NCBI GenBank assembly: GCA_019914945.1
Contig: CM034100.1
Location: forward strand, 509,209 to 573,208
Reading direction: 5' to 3'
Origin: Typha latifolia
Lineage: Eukaryota; Streptophyta; Magnoliopsida; Poales; Typhaceae
Length of the DNA stretch: 64,000 bases
Below are positions 24,546 to 36,449 of the stretch, piece after piece. The notes beneath the pieces were generated by a model. It made no database searches and had not been told where the DNA came from. It saw nothing but the letters and a program-made list of their open reading frames with translations. The first letter of the stretch is position 1. Each line of letters opens with the position of its first letter. The translations under genes were made by a program, and so were the position numbers.

Positions 24546-26368
24546 ATGGCCGGAAAGGGAGAGGGTCCGGCGATCGGGATCGATCTAGGAACTACCTACT
24601 CCTGCGTCGGTGTGTGGCAGCACGATCGCGTAGAGATCATCGCGAACGACCAGGGAAATCGAACGACTCCCTCCTATGTCGCGTTTACCGACACAGAGCG
24701 CCTTATCGGAGATGCGGCCAAGAACCAGGTCGCGATGAACCCGATCAACACCGTCTTTGGTGAGACTTTATAGCTCTTTGATATATTTTCGGATAGATCT
24801 GTTACATATGTTGATCTTGAGAAGTGTTCTCATGTGGATCTGAATCTTATTGTAATTATTTCTTGTTTCGGGGAGATTTTGTGTCAGATCTGGAGTTGGA
24901 AAATAGTTCGTGTTTTATGCATTTTCTTTTCTTTGGATCTGACGTTGAATTAGCCTTGATGCAGATCTGTTAGATCTTTTGTTCTTAGATGAGTGTACAT
25001 CTCGGGGTTGAACGGCTTTCCTTTTCGGTGTGGCTTTCCGATGTAACTCTAGACTATTAGATTGTTTCGATTTGACGTGGCTTTTGTTGTCTTTCGTAGC
25101 TTCTGTGGTACTCTCAATATGATTAGCCGCGATTTCAAGTTTCGATGGTTTAGATGAACCTTATATTGTTGTGTGTCGGATCTGAAGCTAGAATGAGTGA
25201 TGCTGTTGTTCTTTTGCTAATGTAAATTTAATATTGTGTGGTGGCGGCAGCCTGTCCTCTTTGATATGGTTATTATTGTCAATTATCATATGCTCGGTAG
25301 TATGTGATTTAGATGTTGTGCTTTATGATTATCTAGATATGCTGTTAATGTTGTTCGCAGTTCATGGCATTTTCTTCTGATGATTACCTTTTTGTAATTT
25401 TCAATACTGTTGGAAGAATTGAAAAGGAGTTGCCTCCTATCCTGTTCAGCATTTATTTCTGGTGCTTCATAGAATTGTTTATTTTTTCCGCAAGCCCTAT
25501 TATTATGTGGCATTTGGTTTAGGATACTTCTTTTTGGTTAAACAAGTTCCTGACAATGAAGGAATAGATCTTATAATAATGCTTATGTATTTCTTAAATT
25601 CAAAAACATTTTCTAAGAGGTATGTGTTGTGTGCATTGTCAATATTGCCTCTGTGTATTCTAGAACATCTGCAGTCATTTGAATATGTTATTTTTGTACC
25701 TTCGTATGTAGAATTCCTTCCATTTTCCGTCTAAGTATTTATGTTTGCTATGCTGGTACTTATTTCTTTAATTGAGTTTTTTTTTTCTTGGTTTTCTTTA
25801 ATGCTTCTTTAGATATAGTGGTCATAAGTTAACTCTTTTCATTATTAGTTGCTATTTAGCCTTGATCCTATATATGTTCTAACCATGGTGTCTCACTTGT
25901 CAATATTTGGTTTCAGACGCAAAACGCTTGATTGGTAGGCGGTTCACAGACAGTTCTGTACAAAGTGACATTAAGCTCTGGCCCTTCAAGGTCATCCCTG
26001 GGCCAGGAGACAAACCTATGATTGTTGTTGAATACAAAGGTGAAGAGAAGCAATTTGCAGCAGAAGAGATCTCTTCCATGGTTTTGATAAAGATGCGTGA
26101 GATTGCTGAAGCATATTTAGGATCGACCATCAAGAATGCTGTCGTCACTGTCCCAGCTTACTTCAATGACTCACAACGCCAGGCTACCAAGGATGCTGGA
26201 GTCATTGCAGGTCTTAATGTCATGCGAATCATTAACGAGCCCACTGCTGCTGCTATTGCCTATGGCCTTGACAAGAAGGCAACCAGCGTCGGTGAGAAGA
26301 ATGTGCTCATCTTCGACCTTGGAGGTGGTACTTTTGATGTCTCCCTCCTCACTATTGAAGAGGGGATT

Positions 26369-26400
<32 letters not shown>

Positions 26401-27652
26401 TCTGGGAGGTGAGGACTTTGACAATCGTATGGTGAATCACTTTGTACAAGAATTCAAGAGAAAAAATAAGAAGGATATCAGCGGGAATCCCAGAGCTCTT
26501 AGGAGGTTAAGGACTGCTTGTGAGAGAGCGAAGAGGACCCTGTCTTCCACTGCCCAGACCACAATTGAGATTGATTCTCTTTTTGAGGGCATTGATTTCT
26601 ATTCAACTGTCACTCGCGCTAGATTTGAGGAACTGAACATGGATCTCTTTAGGAAGTGCATGGAGCCAGTAGAGAAGTGCTTGAGGGATGCTAAGATGGA
26701 CAAGAGCTCTGTCGATGACGTAGTTCTTGTTGGTGGATCTACCAGAATTCCCAGGGTCCAGCAGTTGCTCCAAGACTTCTTCAATGGGAAGGAGCTATGC
26801 AAGAGCATCAACCCTGATGAGGCCGTTGCCTATGGTGCTGCAGTCCAAGCTGCTATTTTGAGCGGTGAGGGCAATGAGAAAGTTCAGGACCTCCTCTTGT
26901 TGGATGTCACTCCTCTCTCCCTTGGTTTGGAGACTGCTGGAGGAGTCATGACTGTGTTGATTCCAAGAAACACGACCATCCCGACCAAGAAGGAGCAGGT
27001 ATTCTCTACCTACTCAGACAACCAACCCGGTGTCCTAATCCAAGTATATGAAGGAGAAAGAACGAGAACCAGAGACAATAACTTGCTCGGCAAGTTTGAA
27101 CTCTCTGGAATCCCTCCTGCACCAAGAGGTGTGCCTCAGATCACTGTGTGCTTTGACATTGACGCCAATGGTATCCTGAATGTGTCTGCGGAGGACAAGA
27201 CCACTGGGCAGAAGAACAAGATCACCATCACAAACGACAAGGGAAGATTGAGCAAGGATGAGATTGAGAAGATGGTGCAGGAGGCTGAGAAATACAAGTC
27301 TGAGGATGAGGAGCACAAGAAGAAGGTTGAGTCAAAGAATGCACTGGAGAACTATGCGTACAACATGAGGAACACTATCAAGGATGATAAGATTGCATCG
27401 AAGTTGGGGGCTGAGGATAAGAAGAAGATTGATGATGCTATTGAACAGGCGATTCAGTGGCTGGACAATAACCAGTTGGCAGAAGCTGATGAGTTTGATG
27501 ACAAGATGAAGGAGCTTGAGAGTCTTTGCAATCCCATCATTGCCAAGATGTATCAAGGTGCAGGTGCAGGTATGGGTGGGGACATGGAGGAAGATGGCCC
27601 TGCAGCTGGTGGTAGCAGTGGCCCCGGTCCCAAGATTGAGGAAGTCGATTAA
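24546..27652 (+). CDS. HSP70: Cytosolic heat shock cognate 70 kDa protein, intact copy 1
   Basis: Exons 24546-24759 and 25917-27652 give 649 residues. This ATP-driven chaperone folds and remodels proteins in cytosol and nucleus with J-domain co-chaperones. The nucleotide-binding domain shows IDLGTTYS (12-19), [12 protein letters not shown] (near 200) and [17 protein letters not shown] (near 340). The substrate-binding domain includes [18 protein letters not shown], and the C-terminus is the cytosolic EEVD tail that binds TPR co-chaperones. The single intron after VF splits the codon for Asp72, the conserved plant HSP70 position. A heat-shock element and TATA box precede it, so heat induction is likely. 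GTGATGG surrounds the start; the ATG is used. Confidence 0.97.
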
Positions 27653-28599
27653 GTCCTTTATGTTAGCCATAATTTATATGCTTAATGACTGTGTTTGGTT
27701 TATTGTACCGGATCTAGTCGGATCCTACCCTAAAATTGCTGTCGAGAATTTTTGGCCTTGGTATATAGGGCCCTTTTTTTGTCGTTTTAATTTTGGTTGA
27801 AATAATTGGTATACATTTCTCCATGTGGCTATTGTTTCATTAAGATGCAGAACTCTGATCCGCAGTTTCATGCTTGCACTATTAGCATGAAGTATTACTA
27901 ATCCTTCACATGAAAGATTAGCTTGAATTTAGGTTTTGCCAGACAGATGCAGGATGGCAAAGATATAAAATTACTAAGCAATGTTGGACACAAAGGACTT
28001 CATAAACTTTAGAAATCAATTCAATGCGAAGCTGTTTCTGCTTAACCACTAGATCTAATATGTTACACATTTTCCGTTTGTCATGCCTGCTAGCTAGATC
28101 GGATTCAATAATTAGTTGCATCGTCTGATCCGATTCAACCTAGTCCACTGTAACTGACATTTTGAAGAGTTTCTTCTTCCAGGTCAACCAGCATGCTGCA
28201 GAAAGCTTCAATATCTTTTACTTCGACCTTCGCGGGGACGTCAAATGCCTCAATCGGTCAATGTTAGCACCGATGCCTCCTTCAAACAAGAGTTTCAGAA
28301 TTGTCTTTTTAACATATTACTGAATTTCCTGCCACAAACATGCATCTAAATCAAAAGATAGATCCTGTATTCAGAAGAATAAAAAACACACAGCGTTCAT
28401 CAATTTACATAACATGAAACCACCTCTTGGAAGGAAAGCAAGTCAAAAGTCCTTCTACATAGAGGACACATAATCTGTCATGATATCTGAACGAGATTCA
28501 TCAGATATACTTGCATAAAATTCATTTTCCGGGACTTTACTTACGTAAAAATATTTATGGACCATGCAAGTCCTCCAAATCACTCTAATATCTCTTTAG
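27653..28599. other. HSP70 3' flank, left member of duplicated pair
   Basis: 3' untranslated and flanking sequence. The part at about 27930-28270 matches 32550-32970 in the downstream unit, including AAATCAATTCAA, CTTAACCAC and ATCGGATTC landmarks. Short minus-strand open pieces in both copies end in different frames, so no protein can be supported. Confidence 0.6.
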
Positions 28600-28990
28600 G
28601 GGGACGGAGACTTTGCAGGCGCTAACGTGGCCGCGGGACTAGGAGGTCAACTTGAGGATCTACTTCTCGTCGGCTTTTCCTGGGGAGATGTTGTTCGATG
28701 TTACATTTCGCAATACTGATGCCCATCTGGTCCTTTACCGGTCCCAAAGCCTTCGCTTCCATCCCGTCTCGTTCTCGATAATATCTAGAATTCAAAGATT
28801 ACAAGAAGAACTCGAACAAACTGATTAAAATGGAGTAGAAGAAGAGAAAGATCGAGTCTCAGTTACCTGATCACCGATCTACGAAGCTATAGTAATATAT
28901 CCGAACTCCGTGGACTCGACTTACTTCCGACCCATGAGGAGGAGAAGATCTGGATGAGTTTCCAACCGGATTAACCACCGGCGATGGAAG
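28600..28990 (-). pseudogene. Truncated duplicate of ANTH gene 5' end
   Basis: This segment matches the start of the ANTH gene on the minus strand: part of the first coding exon, the leader intron and the leader. Shared landmarks include ACGTGGCCGCGGGA, CTGGTCCTTTACCG and AGTTACCTGATCACCGAT. The start ATG has become ACG (plus strand CGT at 28765-28767), an internal part of the exon is deleted, and everything downstream of it is missing. It cannot make an ANTH protein. Its leader still faces the HSP70 copy as in the parent unit. Confidence 0.88.
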
Positions 28991-29482
28991 CGGGAGAGAA
29001 ATGGAAGGAGTATTAACAGATAAAAAAAAGGAATTGACCAAAATGATCATCGCCTATTGCTGTCCATCAAACCCAGACGGCTTATCAATTTGATCGATCG
29101 GTATTTTCTTATAAGACTTTTTTTTCCTTAATGAAATAAAAAGTATATTTTCTAAAGACTATATTATAATTGCTCGAAAAATACGTGCAAGCATCTACCT
29201 AGCAGGAGCGAAGACTTCGACATGCATCTAACATGCAAAAAAGAGGGGGGTGGATGCATTCTTATAAATTATCCACCGTTGGAGCACAACTACGAATATA
29301 ATGATAAGATGACCATTTGAGATCAGTTGTTGCAACTTTAGATAGTCTTCTTGTCGCAACTCGACGCTGTCTTCGACTGGCCTAGCTAGTCAGAAGAGAG
29401 AAAAAGCTAGTATTGATCAAAACCATCTAAATAAGCTTCTTTGAGACGGCCATAACGTATAAGAAATGTTCTCCACTGAAAC

Positions 29483-29490
29483 TATATAAA
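29483..29490 (+). promoter_or_regulatory. TATA box of HSP70 copy 2
   Basis: TATATAAA is conserved, but the upstream heat-shock element has been replaced by GAAATGTTC (29463-29471), where the two half-sites have the wrong 3-bp spacing and the third unit is gone. Confidence 0.7.
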
Positions 29491-29582
29491 CTCTTCTATC
29501 CTCTACCCTTCTCCTCCACTTAATTATTCTAAATTTTCTTCCCCTCTCTCTGATACTTCTGTGATAGCTTCTTAGCTTTGTC

Positions 29583-32235
29583 ATGCCCCGAGAAGGAGAA
29601 GGTCCGGCGATCGGGATCGATCTTGGAACTACCTACTCCTGCGTCGCTGTGTGGCAGCACGATCGCGTAGAGATCATCGCGAACGACCATGGGAATCGGA
29701 CAACTCCTTCCTATGTCGCATTTACAGACACAGAGCGCCTCATCGGAGATGCGGCCAAGAACCAAGCCGTGAGGAACCCGATCAACACCGTCTTTGGTGA
29801 GATTTCTAGCTCTTTGATCTCATCTTTTAGATTAGATTTAGTTGTTTCTTATTAATAGACTAATCATTAGGCTAATACTTTTTAATATATAAATTAGAGA
29901 TATATGAGCTAATCTTACAAAATAATGAGCCACAAATTAGTCAAAACACAAATCAAAGCAAGATCATACATACGCAATCTTTTTATTTTTACAAAAAAAA
30001 TTTCTGTTCATAAATTTTCGAACTAGTAACCTTCTGCCATGAGTATGACCTTCTACCCCTATCTGAGCACGCTGAACATAGATCTATTGATCTTGAAAAA
30101 TGATCTCATATGGATCTAGATATTTTGACAATTATGTTTTTTATTATTTTTAGGATGATATCTATAACTGTACTTGAATTCAGTAGAGGTTTTATTTTTC
30201 TCTTGTTCTGTTATAAAAATATAAATTATGAGTAGACAGTAATTATTATTCTAGGATTAATATTAAGAATTAGAACAGGGTAGCGAAGGATTAATATTAA
30301 GAATATTGTTAATTCTATGCTGTTTATATTTGGTATGCTGCCACTTTTTTCTTTAGTTGAGTTTTTTCTTGGTTATCATTCTCAGTGCTTCAAGAATAGT
30401 GATGCTTCTCATATCATATGTTATACCTCTTTTCTTTGTACGTTGCTGTTTGATATATATTTGCTAATGGAGGTGGCTCAAAATGTATACATTTGATTTT
30501 AGACGCAAAACGCTTGATTGGTAGGCGGTTCACAGATAGTTGTGTACAAAGTGACATTAACTACTGGCCGTTCAAGGTCATCTCTGGTCGGGGAGACAGG
30601 CCTATGATTGTCGTCGAATACAAAGGTGAAGAGAAGCAATTCACAGCAGAAGAGATCTCTTCCATGGTTTTGATAAAGATGCGTGAGATTGCTGAAGCAT
30701 ATCTGGGATCGACCGTCAAGAATGCCGTCGTCACCGTCCCAGCTTACTTCAACGACTCGCAACGCCAGGCTACAAAGGATGCCGGATTCATTGCAGATCT
30801 AAATATCATGCGTATCATCAGCGAGCCCACAGCTGCTGCCATCGCCTATGGCCTTGACAAGAAGGGAAGCATCACTGGTGAGAAGAACGTGCTCATCTTC
30901 GACCTTGGAGGTGGTACTTTTAATGTCTCTCTGCTCACAATTGAAGAGGGGATTTTTGAGGTCAAGGCCACTGCTGGAGACACCCATCTCGGAGGCGAGG
31001 ACTTCGACAACCGTATGGTGGATCACTTTCTTAAGGAATTCAAGCGAAAAAGGAAGAAGGATATCAGTGGAAATTCCAGGGCTCTCGGGAAGCTGAAGAC
31101 TGCTTGTGAGAGGGCGAAGGTGATCCTGTCATCCACTGTCCAGACCACCACAATTGAGATTGATTCCCTTCTCAGTGGTGGCATTGATTTCTACTCAACT
31201 GTCACTCGTGCCAAATTTGAGGGGCTGAACATGGATCTCTTCAGGAAGTGCATGGAGATAGTCGACAAGTGTTTGAGGGATGCTAAGATGGACAAGAGCT
31301 CTGTCGATGACGTTGTTCTTGTTGGTGGATCTACTAGAATTCCCAGGGTTTAGCAGTTGCTCCAAGACTTCTTCAATGGAAAGGAGCTCTGCAAGAGCAT
31401 CAACCCTGATGAGGCCGTTGCTTACGGCGCCGCTGTCCAAGCTGCCATTTTGAATGGTAGGGACTATGCGAAAGTTCAGGACGTCATCTTGTTGGATGTC
31501 GCTCCTCTCTCCCTTGGTTTGGAAACTGCTGGAGGAGTCATGACTGTGTTGGTTCCAAGAAACACAACCATCCCGACCAAGACGGAGCAGGTATTCTCTA
31601 CCAACTCAGACAGTCAACCCTTCTCCCTCAACCAAGACTTTGAGGGATTAGACATTAACAACTTCCGCCTCCCCATCGAAGTCTACGACGACGAAGGAAC
31701 GTTCCATGTCCTCATCCAAGTCTATGAGGGAGAAAGAACGAGAACCAGAGACAACAACTTGCTGGGCAAGTTTGAACTCTCTGGGATCCTTCCCGCAAGA
31801 AGAAGTTTGCCTCAGATCACCGTGTGCTTCGACATTGATGCCGATGGTATCTTGAATGTCTCCGCGGAGAACAACACCAATGGCCAGAAGAACAAGATCA
31901 CCATCACCAATGACAAAGGAAGGCTCAGCAAGGATGAGATTGAGAAGATGGTGCAGGAGGCCAAGAAATACAAGTCTGAGGATGAGGAGCACAAGAAGAA
32001 GGTCGAGTGGAAGAACCAATTGGAGAACTACGCGTACAACATGAGGAACACCATCAAGGTGATCGAAGATGCTATCGAGCAGGCGATCCAGTGGTTGGAC
32101 AACAACCAGTTGGCAGGAGCCAATGAGTTTGAAGACAAGATGAAGGAGTTGGAAAGTCTCTGCAACCCCATCATTGCCAAGACGTATCAGTGGTGCCGGT
32201 GCCGGCGCCGGTCCCAAGATCGAGGAAGTCGATTA
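29583..32235 (+). pseudogene. HSP70 pseudogene, damaged tandem duplicate
   Basis: The gene keeps the HSP70 structure: exon 29583-29796, intron, exon from 30503. The frame is open through [13 protein letters not shown], then codon 355 is TAG (31351-31353) where copy 1 has CAG. Beyond it the frame stays open, so the stop is a point change. Other damage: the second signature reads LGGGTFNVS with Asp to Asn; two single-codon insertions occur near 31150-31180; about 28 codons are added at 31621-31707; about 14 codons of the lid are missing after NTIK (near 32060); and a 1-bp shift near 32192 puts the GPKIEEVD tail out of frame. If translated, it would give a bare 354-residue nucleotide-binding domain. 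A pseudogene is most likely, though transcription cannot be excluded. Confidence 0.9.
31621..31740 (+). repeat. Degenerate tandem triplication inside HSP70 copy 2
   Basis: Three successive in-frame segments, 31621-31662, 31663-31701 and 31702-31740, encode related strands: [21 protein letters not shown] and [13 protein letters not shown]. The first and third agree at 18 of 21 bases across CTCAACCAAGACTTTGAGGGA. Copy 1 has only the last segment. Confidence 0.8.
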
Positions 32236-32244
32236 AGTCCTTAA

Positions 32245-33295
32245 TGGTAGTCATAATTTACATGCTTAATAACTGCTTGGGGCCCTGCCTTGTCCTTTTA
32301 ATCCTTTTAATTTTGGTTCAAATACTCGTTATACATTTCTCCATCTTATTACTTATGGCTATTCTATTCCATTAACGCGCAAAACTCTGATCCTTAATCT
32401 CATGTTTCCAAAGAAGTAGAGTAAAAGCTTCGACATTATTTGCCAGGGTAATACGCCAGTGAAATATCGGAATAGTTGGCTAATTAGTTAGCGGGTTGAT
32501 GTATTAGTAATCCTGTTGTCACATCAAAGAATGCTAGAATTTGGATTGTGACAGATAGATTTCTTAAAGAGGATGACAGAGATGTAAAATTACTAAGAAA
32601 TGGTAGGACTTCATATACTTTTACAAATCAATTCAACGCAAATATGCTTTTGCTTAACCACACAATATAATATGATGTACATTTTCCTTTCGTCATGCCT
32701 GTTATTTAGATCGGATTCTAATAAATTCAAAAGTAAAAAATTGCGAGGCTAGTTGCATCTCTTTCTGCTCTACAATCTACATCATTGATTCAGCCTAGTA
32801 ACTCTTGACAATTTGAAGAGCTTCTTCCAGGTCTCCCAGCAATGCTGCAGAATTAAAGCTTTATTATCTTTTGTTTCTTGCTTGAATGAGAACCTGAACT
32901 CTTCTCCGTTGGTAGCCACCACTAGCCACTGCTTTCAGGACCTTTGCAAGGATCTCAGATCCCTTTCGGTCAATGGAGAAATTTAAAAAAAAAGCATTGC
33001 ACATCTACTTTCCAGTAAATGTCTGGTTTATTCCAGAGCACACATCTCAAGTGCTTACCGCCTCTCATTATAAGATTTCGACTCATTATAATCTGAAAAT
33101 TTGCAGAGTTCAGTGAATCATTTCCAGCTGTATATATCGAAGCTCATAGGACAAAAGCATTGCTTGTTTGTCCATTCAACACTTTGAGCCTTTACATTCA
33201 GCGAAACAAATGACTGATCAACAACGCGCCCCTATCTACATTAATAATAGAAAAACAGCACAACCGAATGCGCTGCAAGGAACACAAGGCGATAA
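32245..33295. other. 3' flank of HSP70 copy 2 and TFIIB 3' side
   Basis: The left two-thirds matches the 3' flank of HSP70 copy 1. The duplication fades near 33000. The rest is the 3' flank of the minus-strand TFIIB gene. No coding feature supported. Confidence 0.55.
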
Positions 33296-35973
33296 TTATG
33301 GCTGAGAGAGGCAGCTGAGGGTACCATTATTTGCAAATGAACTTGGTACGAGCAAGGAAGCGTAAGGGTATAAATCTGCGTATGCTTTCTTGATGGTGTT
33401 TTCGCTCACACCGGTGGCAAGCGCAATATCTGCACCATCATCATTCAAGTAACAAAATGTTGATACCTCATATCTAAATATAATGAGAAACCAATGACGT
33501 ATAGAAGCCTATAAACAACACCTTTGATAGGCTTCTTGATATTTGATAGCTGTGTCATCATGTAAATCACAGCTGCTGCCACAGACACAGGAGATCTCCT
33601 GCACAAGCATTGTAATGTTTGGAAATGAACAAGAGCAAGTTGGATTCAGATACCTACATCTTATGTACAGAGTGTGACATTGATTCCTATACTTGTTTCC
33701 CCCTTTTGAGGGAATCAAGGATGCTGATTGCATTTCGCGGTCTCTATAAATAGTTGATACTAACTTCAGAAACTTATACTGCTAATTCTAGCAAGATAAG
33801 TAATAAAGCTAGTAGTGCAAGAAAGCTCAACATCAAATATTTAATTAAGGTTTAAATCATTCTTATTTCTCTCACAGACATTTGAAAGCTTCAGACCTTC
33901 TTATCAGAATTGGATTCTACCATTCACAAAATCCTGAAGCGAATTCTAAATCAGAGTTGCTATTGAAGTTCCTGGAAAAGAGAAATTTAATGACCCTTTT
34001 GATTCCCTAAATTGAAAATTTTGTAAAATTGTTGATGGATAATAGATACTTAGTACTTCCTCTTTATTATGTAGAAACATGTGATATGAATGTAGATACG
34101 ATTTGGTAATATAACAGATTGTACATTCTAACTCTCTGTTTCTTTATCTCGTTTGATCAAACAATGCTCAGATTAGGTACCAGTCCACTTATGATACTAA
34201 AGATTCTCATAAAGAAGACGAGGTTCTATAATAATAGAATCATTAGTATCATGACTCACAGTCTCGCAGATAAGAATACCCATTAGAGCATTATTATGAA
34301 AATAGATTACCTTATATCAATATCATCCAAATTCTTGATTACTTCTTGTGCAACCTTAACCGTTTCGTTCGGCAATCCAAGGCTAGAGCAAAAGCGTCTC
34401 TGTGAACAAAAAACAACATAAATCAAAAAGACTCAAACAAGTTACAAGGCCTAAACAATGGAAAGAACTAATATCTGCATTACTCGAAAGATTTCTAAAT
34501 CAGAGATGATGTATAATTTGTTATGGAATCATCAGACTTACCAAGAAAACTCCAGGATTTATTATGCCGTCCTCCTTTGATTGACCCAACCTAGACAGCT
34601 CTGATTCAATGCGGCTGACATACTGACCAATTTTCTTCTTGGGAGCTCCATTGGCAACAGTACATATTTCTAGTTCAAAATAAAATACCAGGTTACATAA
34701 TTTACAAACAGAATATATACACATACTCCATGATTTCAAATAATTTGTCTACCGTTCATTGTTCGTGGGGTATGCTCCAGTCGACAAGCAACAAATAAGC
34801 ATGCAGCTAGAAAAGCATCTTGACTTCTTCCACAGAGAATCTTCTCCTCTTCAACTATTTTATATATCTCCTTGGCGCGATCCTTTAAAGTAAAATTCAG
34901 ATGTCAGACAACTATTATCCATGCTATACTCCAGTTGCATATTCTACAAAGATAATCACGAGTTTCTAGTTTGTAGATAGAATTATGAACTATTTTTATA
35001 CATACTGTCTCAAAAGTAGCCAAAGATAGCACCGACATATTATCAAGATAATAACAATCTTATTTCACGATTGATTCCGTGAAAATAAAAGGAGATACTT
35101 TGAATAAGTTTGTGCCTTGATGCTTGGGAAGAACTTATGCTCATAGATGCTCCAAGAACAAAGAAATATATAATTAGCATTCTAAGAGAAAAAAAAAAAC
35201 TAATACCTTGATAGTGGTAAGGAGACACAACCTGAAACATTGGAGAAAAGGAAAAGTTACATCAGTAACTCCTAAATAATTTGCATATATAGTCAAAACA
35301 AGGAAAGATTTATAACTTACTCTGACTACAAGTAATATACAGGGAACCTCAAAAATTGTACGTACCCAAAGAAAGAGAAGGCAGACACTTTCATTGCATA
35401 TAGTTTAACTTCTTTTAAAGAGAATTGGGGAGAGTTAAATCTTCATTTAGTAATATAATTAAGGGTTAAATATATTTTATCTTCCACTTTATCTCCTATA
35501 TTTTAAAAAATCTCAAATTAGTTTTTATACTCATGATTAAAATAAAATTATTAATTTTTCTGTTAAATTTAACTAGATAAAACTAAAATGACTAAAATGT
35601 CTCTATGTTTGTTAGAGAAACATGCATAATTTGAGAGAATACAACTATATTACTAAATAACTATGTTACTAGATTAAATTTAATAGAAAAATTAGTATTC
35701 TTATTTTTAATTATAAGTATAAGAACTGCTTTGATATTTTTTAAAATAAAGTAAAATAAATTTAGACATAAGTACATGAAGTAAAATACATTTAACACTA
35801 TAATATACAAATAAATTTAACTCTAAAGAAACACTCTAAAACCCTAACATATGAATCATAATACGCAGTAGAGACTAGAATCCTCTCTTAAAAAAATGTC
35901 GGGTTGTTATAATCTCAATATATCCAGCAAAGCTGAAACCATTATTTATCTCACTAGTTGGATCTCGAAATAT

Positions 35974-36037
<64 letters not shown>

Positions 36038-36449
36038 CGAAACTGAAGGAGACTAACTATATACTTTGGCGTCGTAAGATGTACCTATCGCTCATGGCGG
36101 AGATGGCATCGAAAGCTCGAACAAGCGCTCTTTTGGGATCAACGAAGCGTTCCCTCTTCAAATTTACCGACCTGGGGAGGGAGGAGGTGCGGCCACCGCC
36201 AGAAGAAGTCGAGATGACGATGGTTTCGAGGGAGCCGTCGTCAAGGAGTGGGTTAACTCGGCCGCCGACGCGGTTGGGGTCGTTGCAGCGCGAATCGTCG
36301 GCGAATTGGCGCCACTCCGGCGTCTCGTCGACCATGCGCGCCTCCAGTACGAGGCCGCACTCCGTGCAGATGCAGTCGCCGGTCGTGCGGTCGAACACCG
36401 TCACGGTGCTCGCCCGGCAGTCCAAACAATAAGATATTTCATCCCCCAT
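33296..36449 (-). CDS. Transcription initiation factor IIB (TFIIB) family protein
   Basis: Seven minus-strand exons (36449-36085, 35231-35207, 34882-34753, 34669-34542, 34399-34311, 33598-33522, 33429-33296) give 315 residues, close to typical plant TFIIB. TFIIB bridges TBP and RNA polymerase II at promoters. The N-terminal zinc ribbon has CLDC and CTECGLVLE, followed by DETPEWRQFADDSRCNDP, the B-reader region. Two cyclin-like repeats follow, with DAFLAACLFVACRLEHTPRT in the first and RRSPVSVAAAVIYMMTQLS in the second. The second exon is only 25 bp. The sequence departs from canonical plant TFIIB in several stretches (SCLSQP end, KILCGRSQDAF), so it may be a divergent paralogue rather than the main TFIIB. 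The ATG at 36449 gives the family start; no upstream in-frame ATG is needed. Confidence 0.92.
35461..35803. mobile_element. Foldback (MITE-like) element in TFIIB intron 1
   Basis: The left arm (about 35461-35577) and right arm (about 35669-35803) are inverted repeats of one another. Both read AGxGTTAAATxTATTTTA at the outer end, TTTTAAAAAAT in the middle and TTAATTTTTCTxTTAAATTTAA at the inner end. There is no coding sequence. The AT-rich flanks share TAATATA, a possible target-site duplication. Confidence 0.7.
35977..36035. repeat. (GA)n microsatellite near TFIIB first donor
   Basis: About 29 GA units lie in intron 1 of the minus-strand TFIIB gene, starting some 50 bp inside the intron from the 36085 donor. 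Confidence 0.97.

Larger units (their letters stand above)
22760..28300. repeat. Tandem segmental duplication, unit 1
   Basis: Unit 1 covers the 5' part of the ANTH gene, the divergent promoter region, the intact HSP70 and its 3' flank. The same order recurs at about 28600-33000. Outer breakpoints are approximate because both ends have diverged. Confidence 0.85.
28600..33000. repeat. Tandem segmental duplication, unit 2
   Basis: Damaged second copy of the 22.8-28.3 kb block, in direct orientation. It keeps the order ANTH 5' end, upstream DNA, HSP70, 3' flank, but lacks several hundred bp upstream of HSP70 (unit 1 about 23820-24370) and part of the HSP70 intron. Confidence 0.85.

Noticed and set aside
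31648..32217. 189-codon minus-strand open frame inside HSP70 copy 2
   Set aside because: It is the antisense shadow of the conserved HSP70 coding sequence, whose codon usage leaves the opposite frame open. The same occurs in the intact copies.
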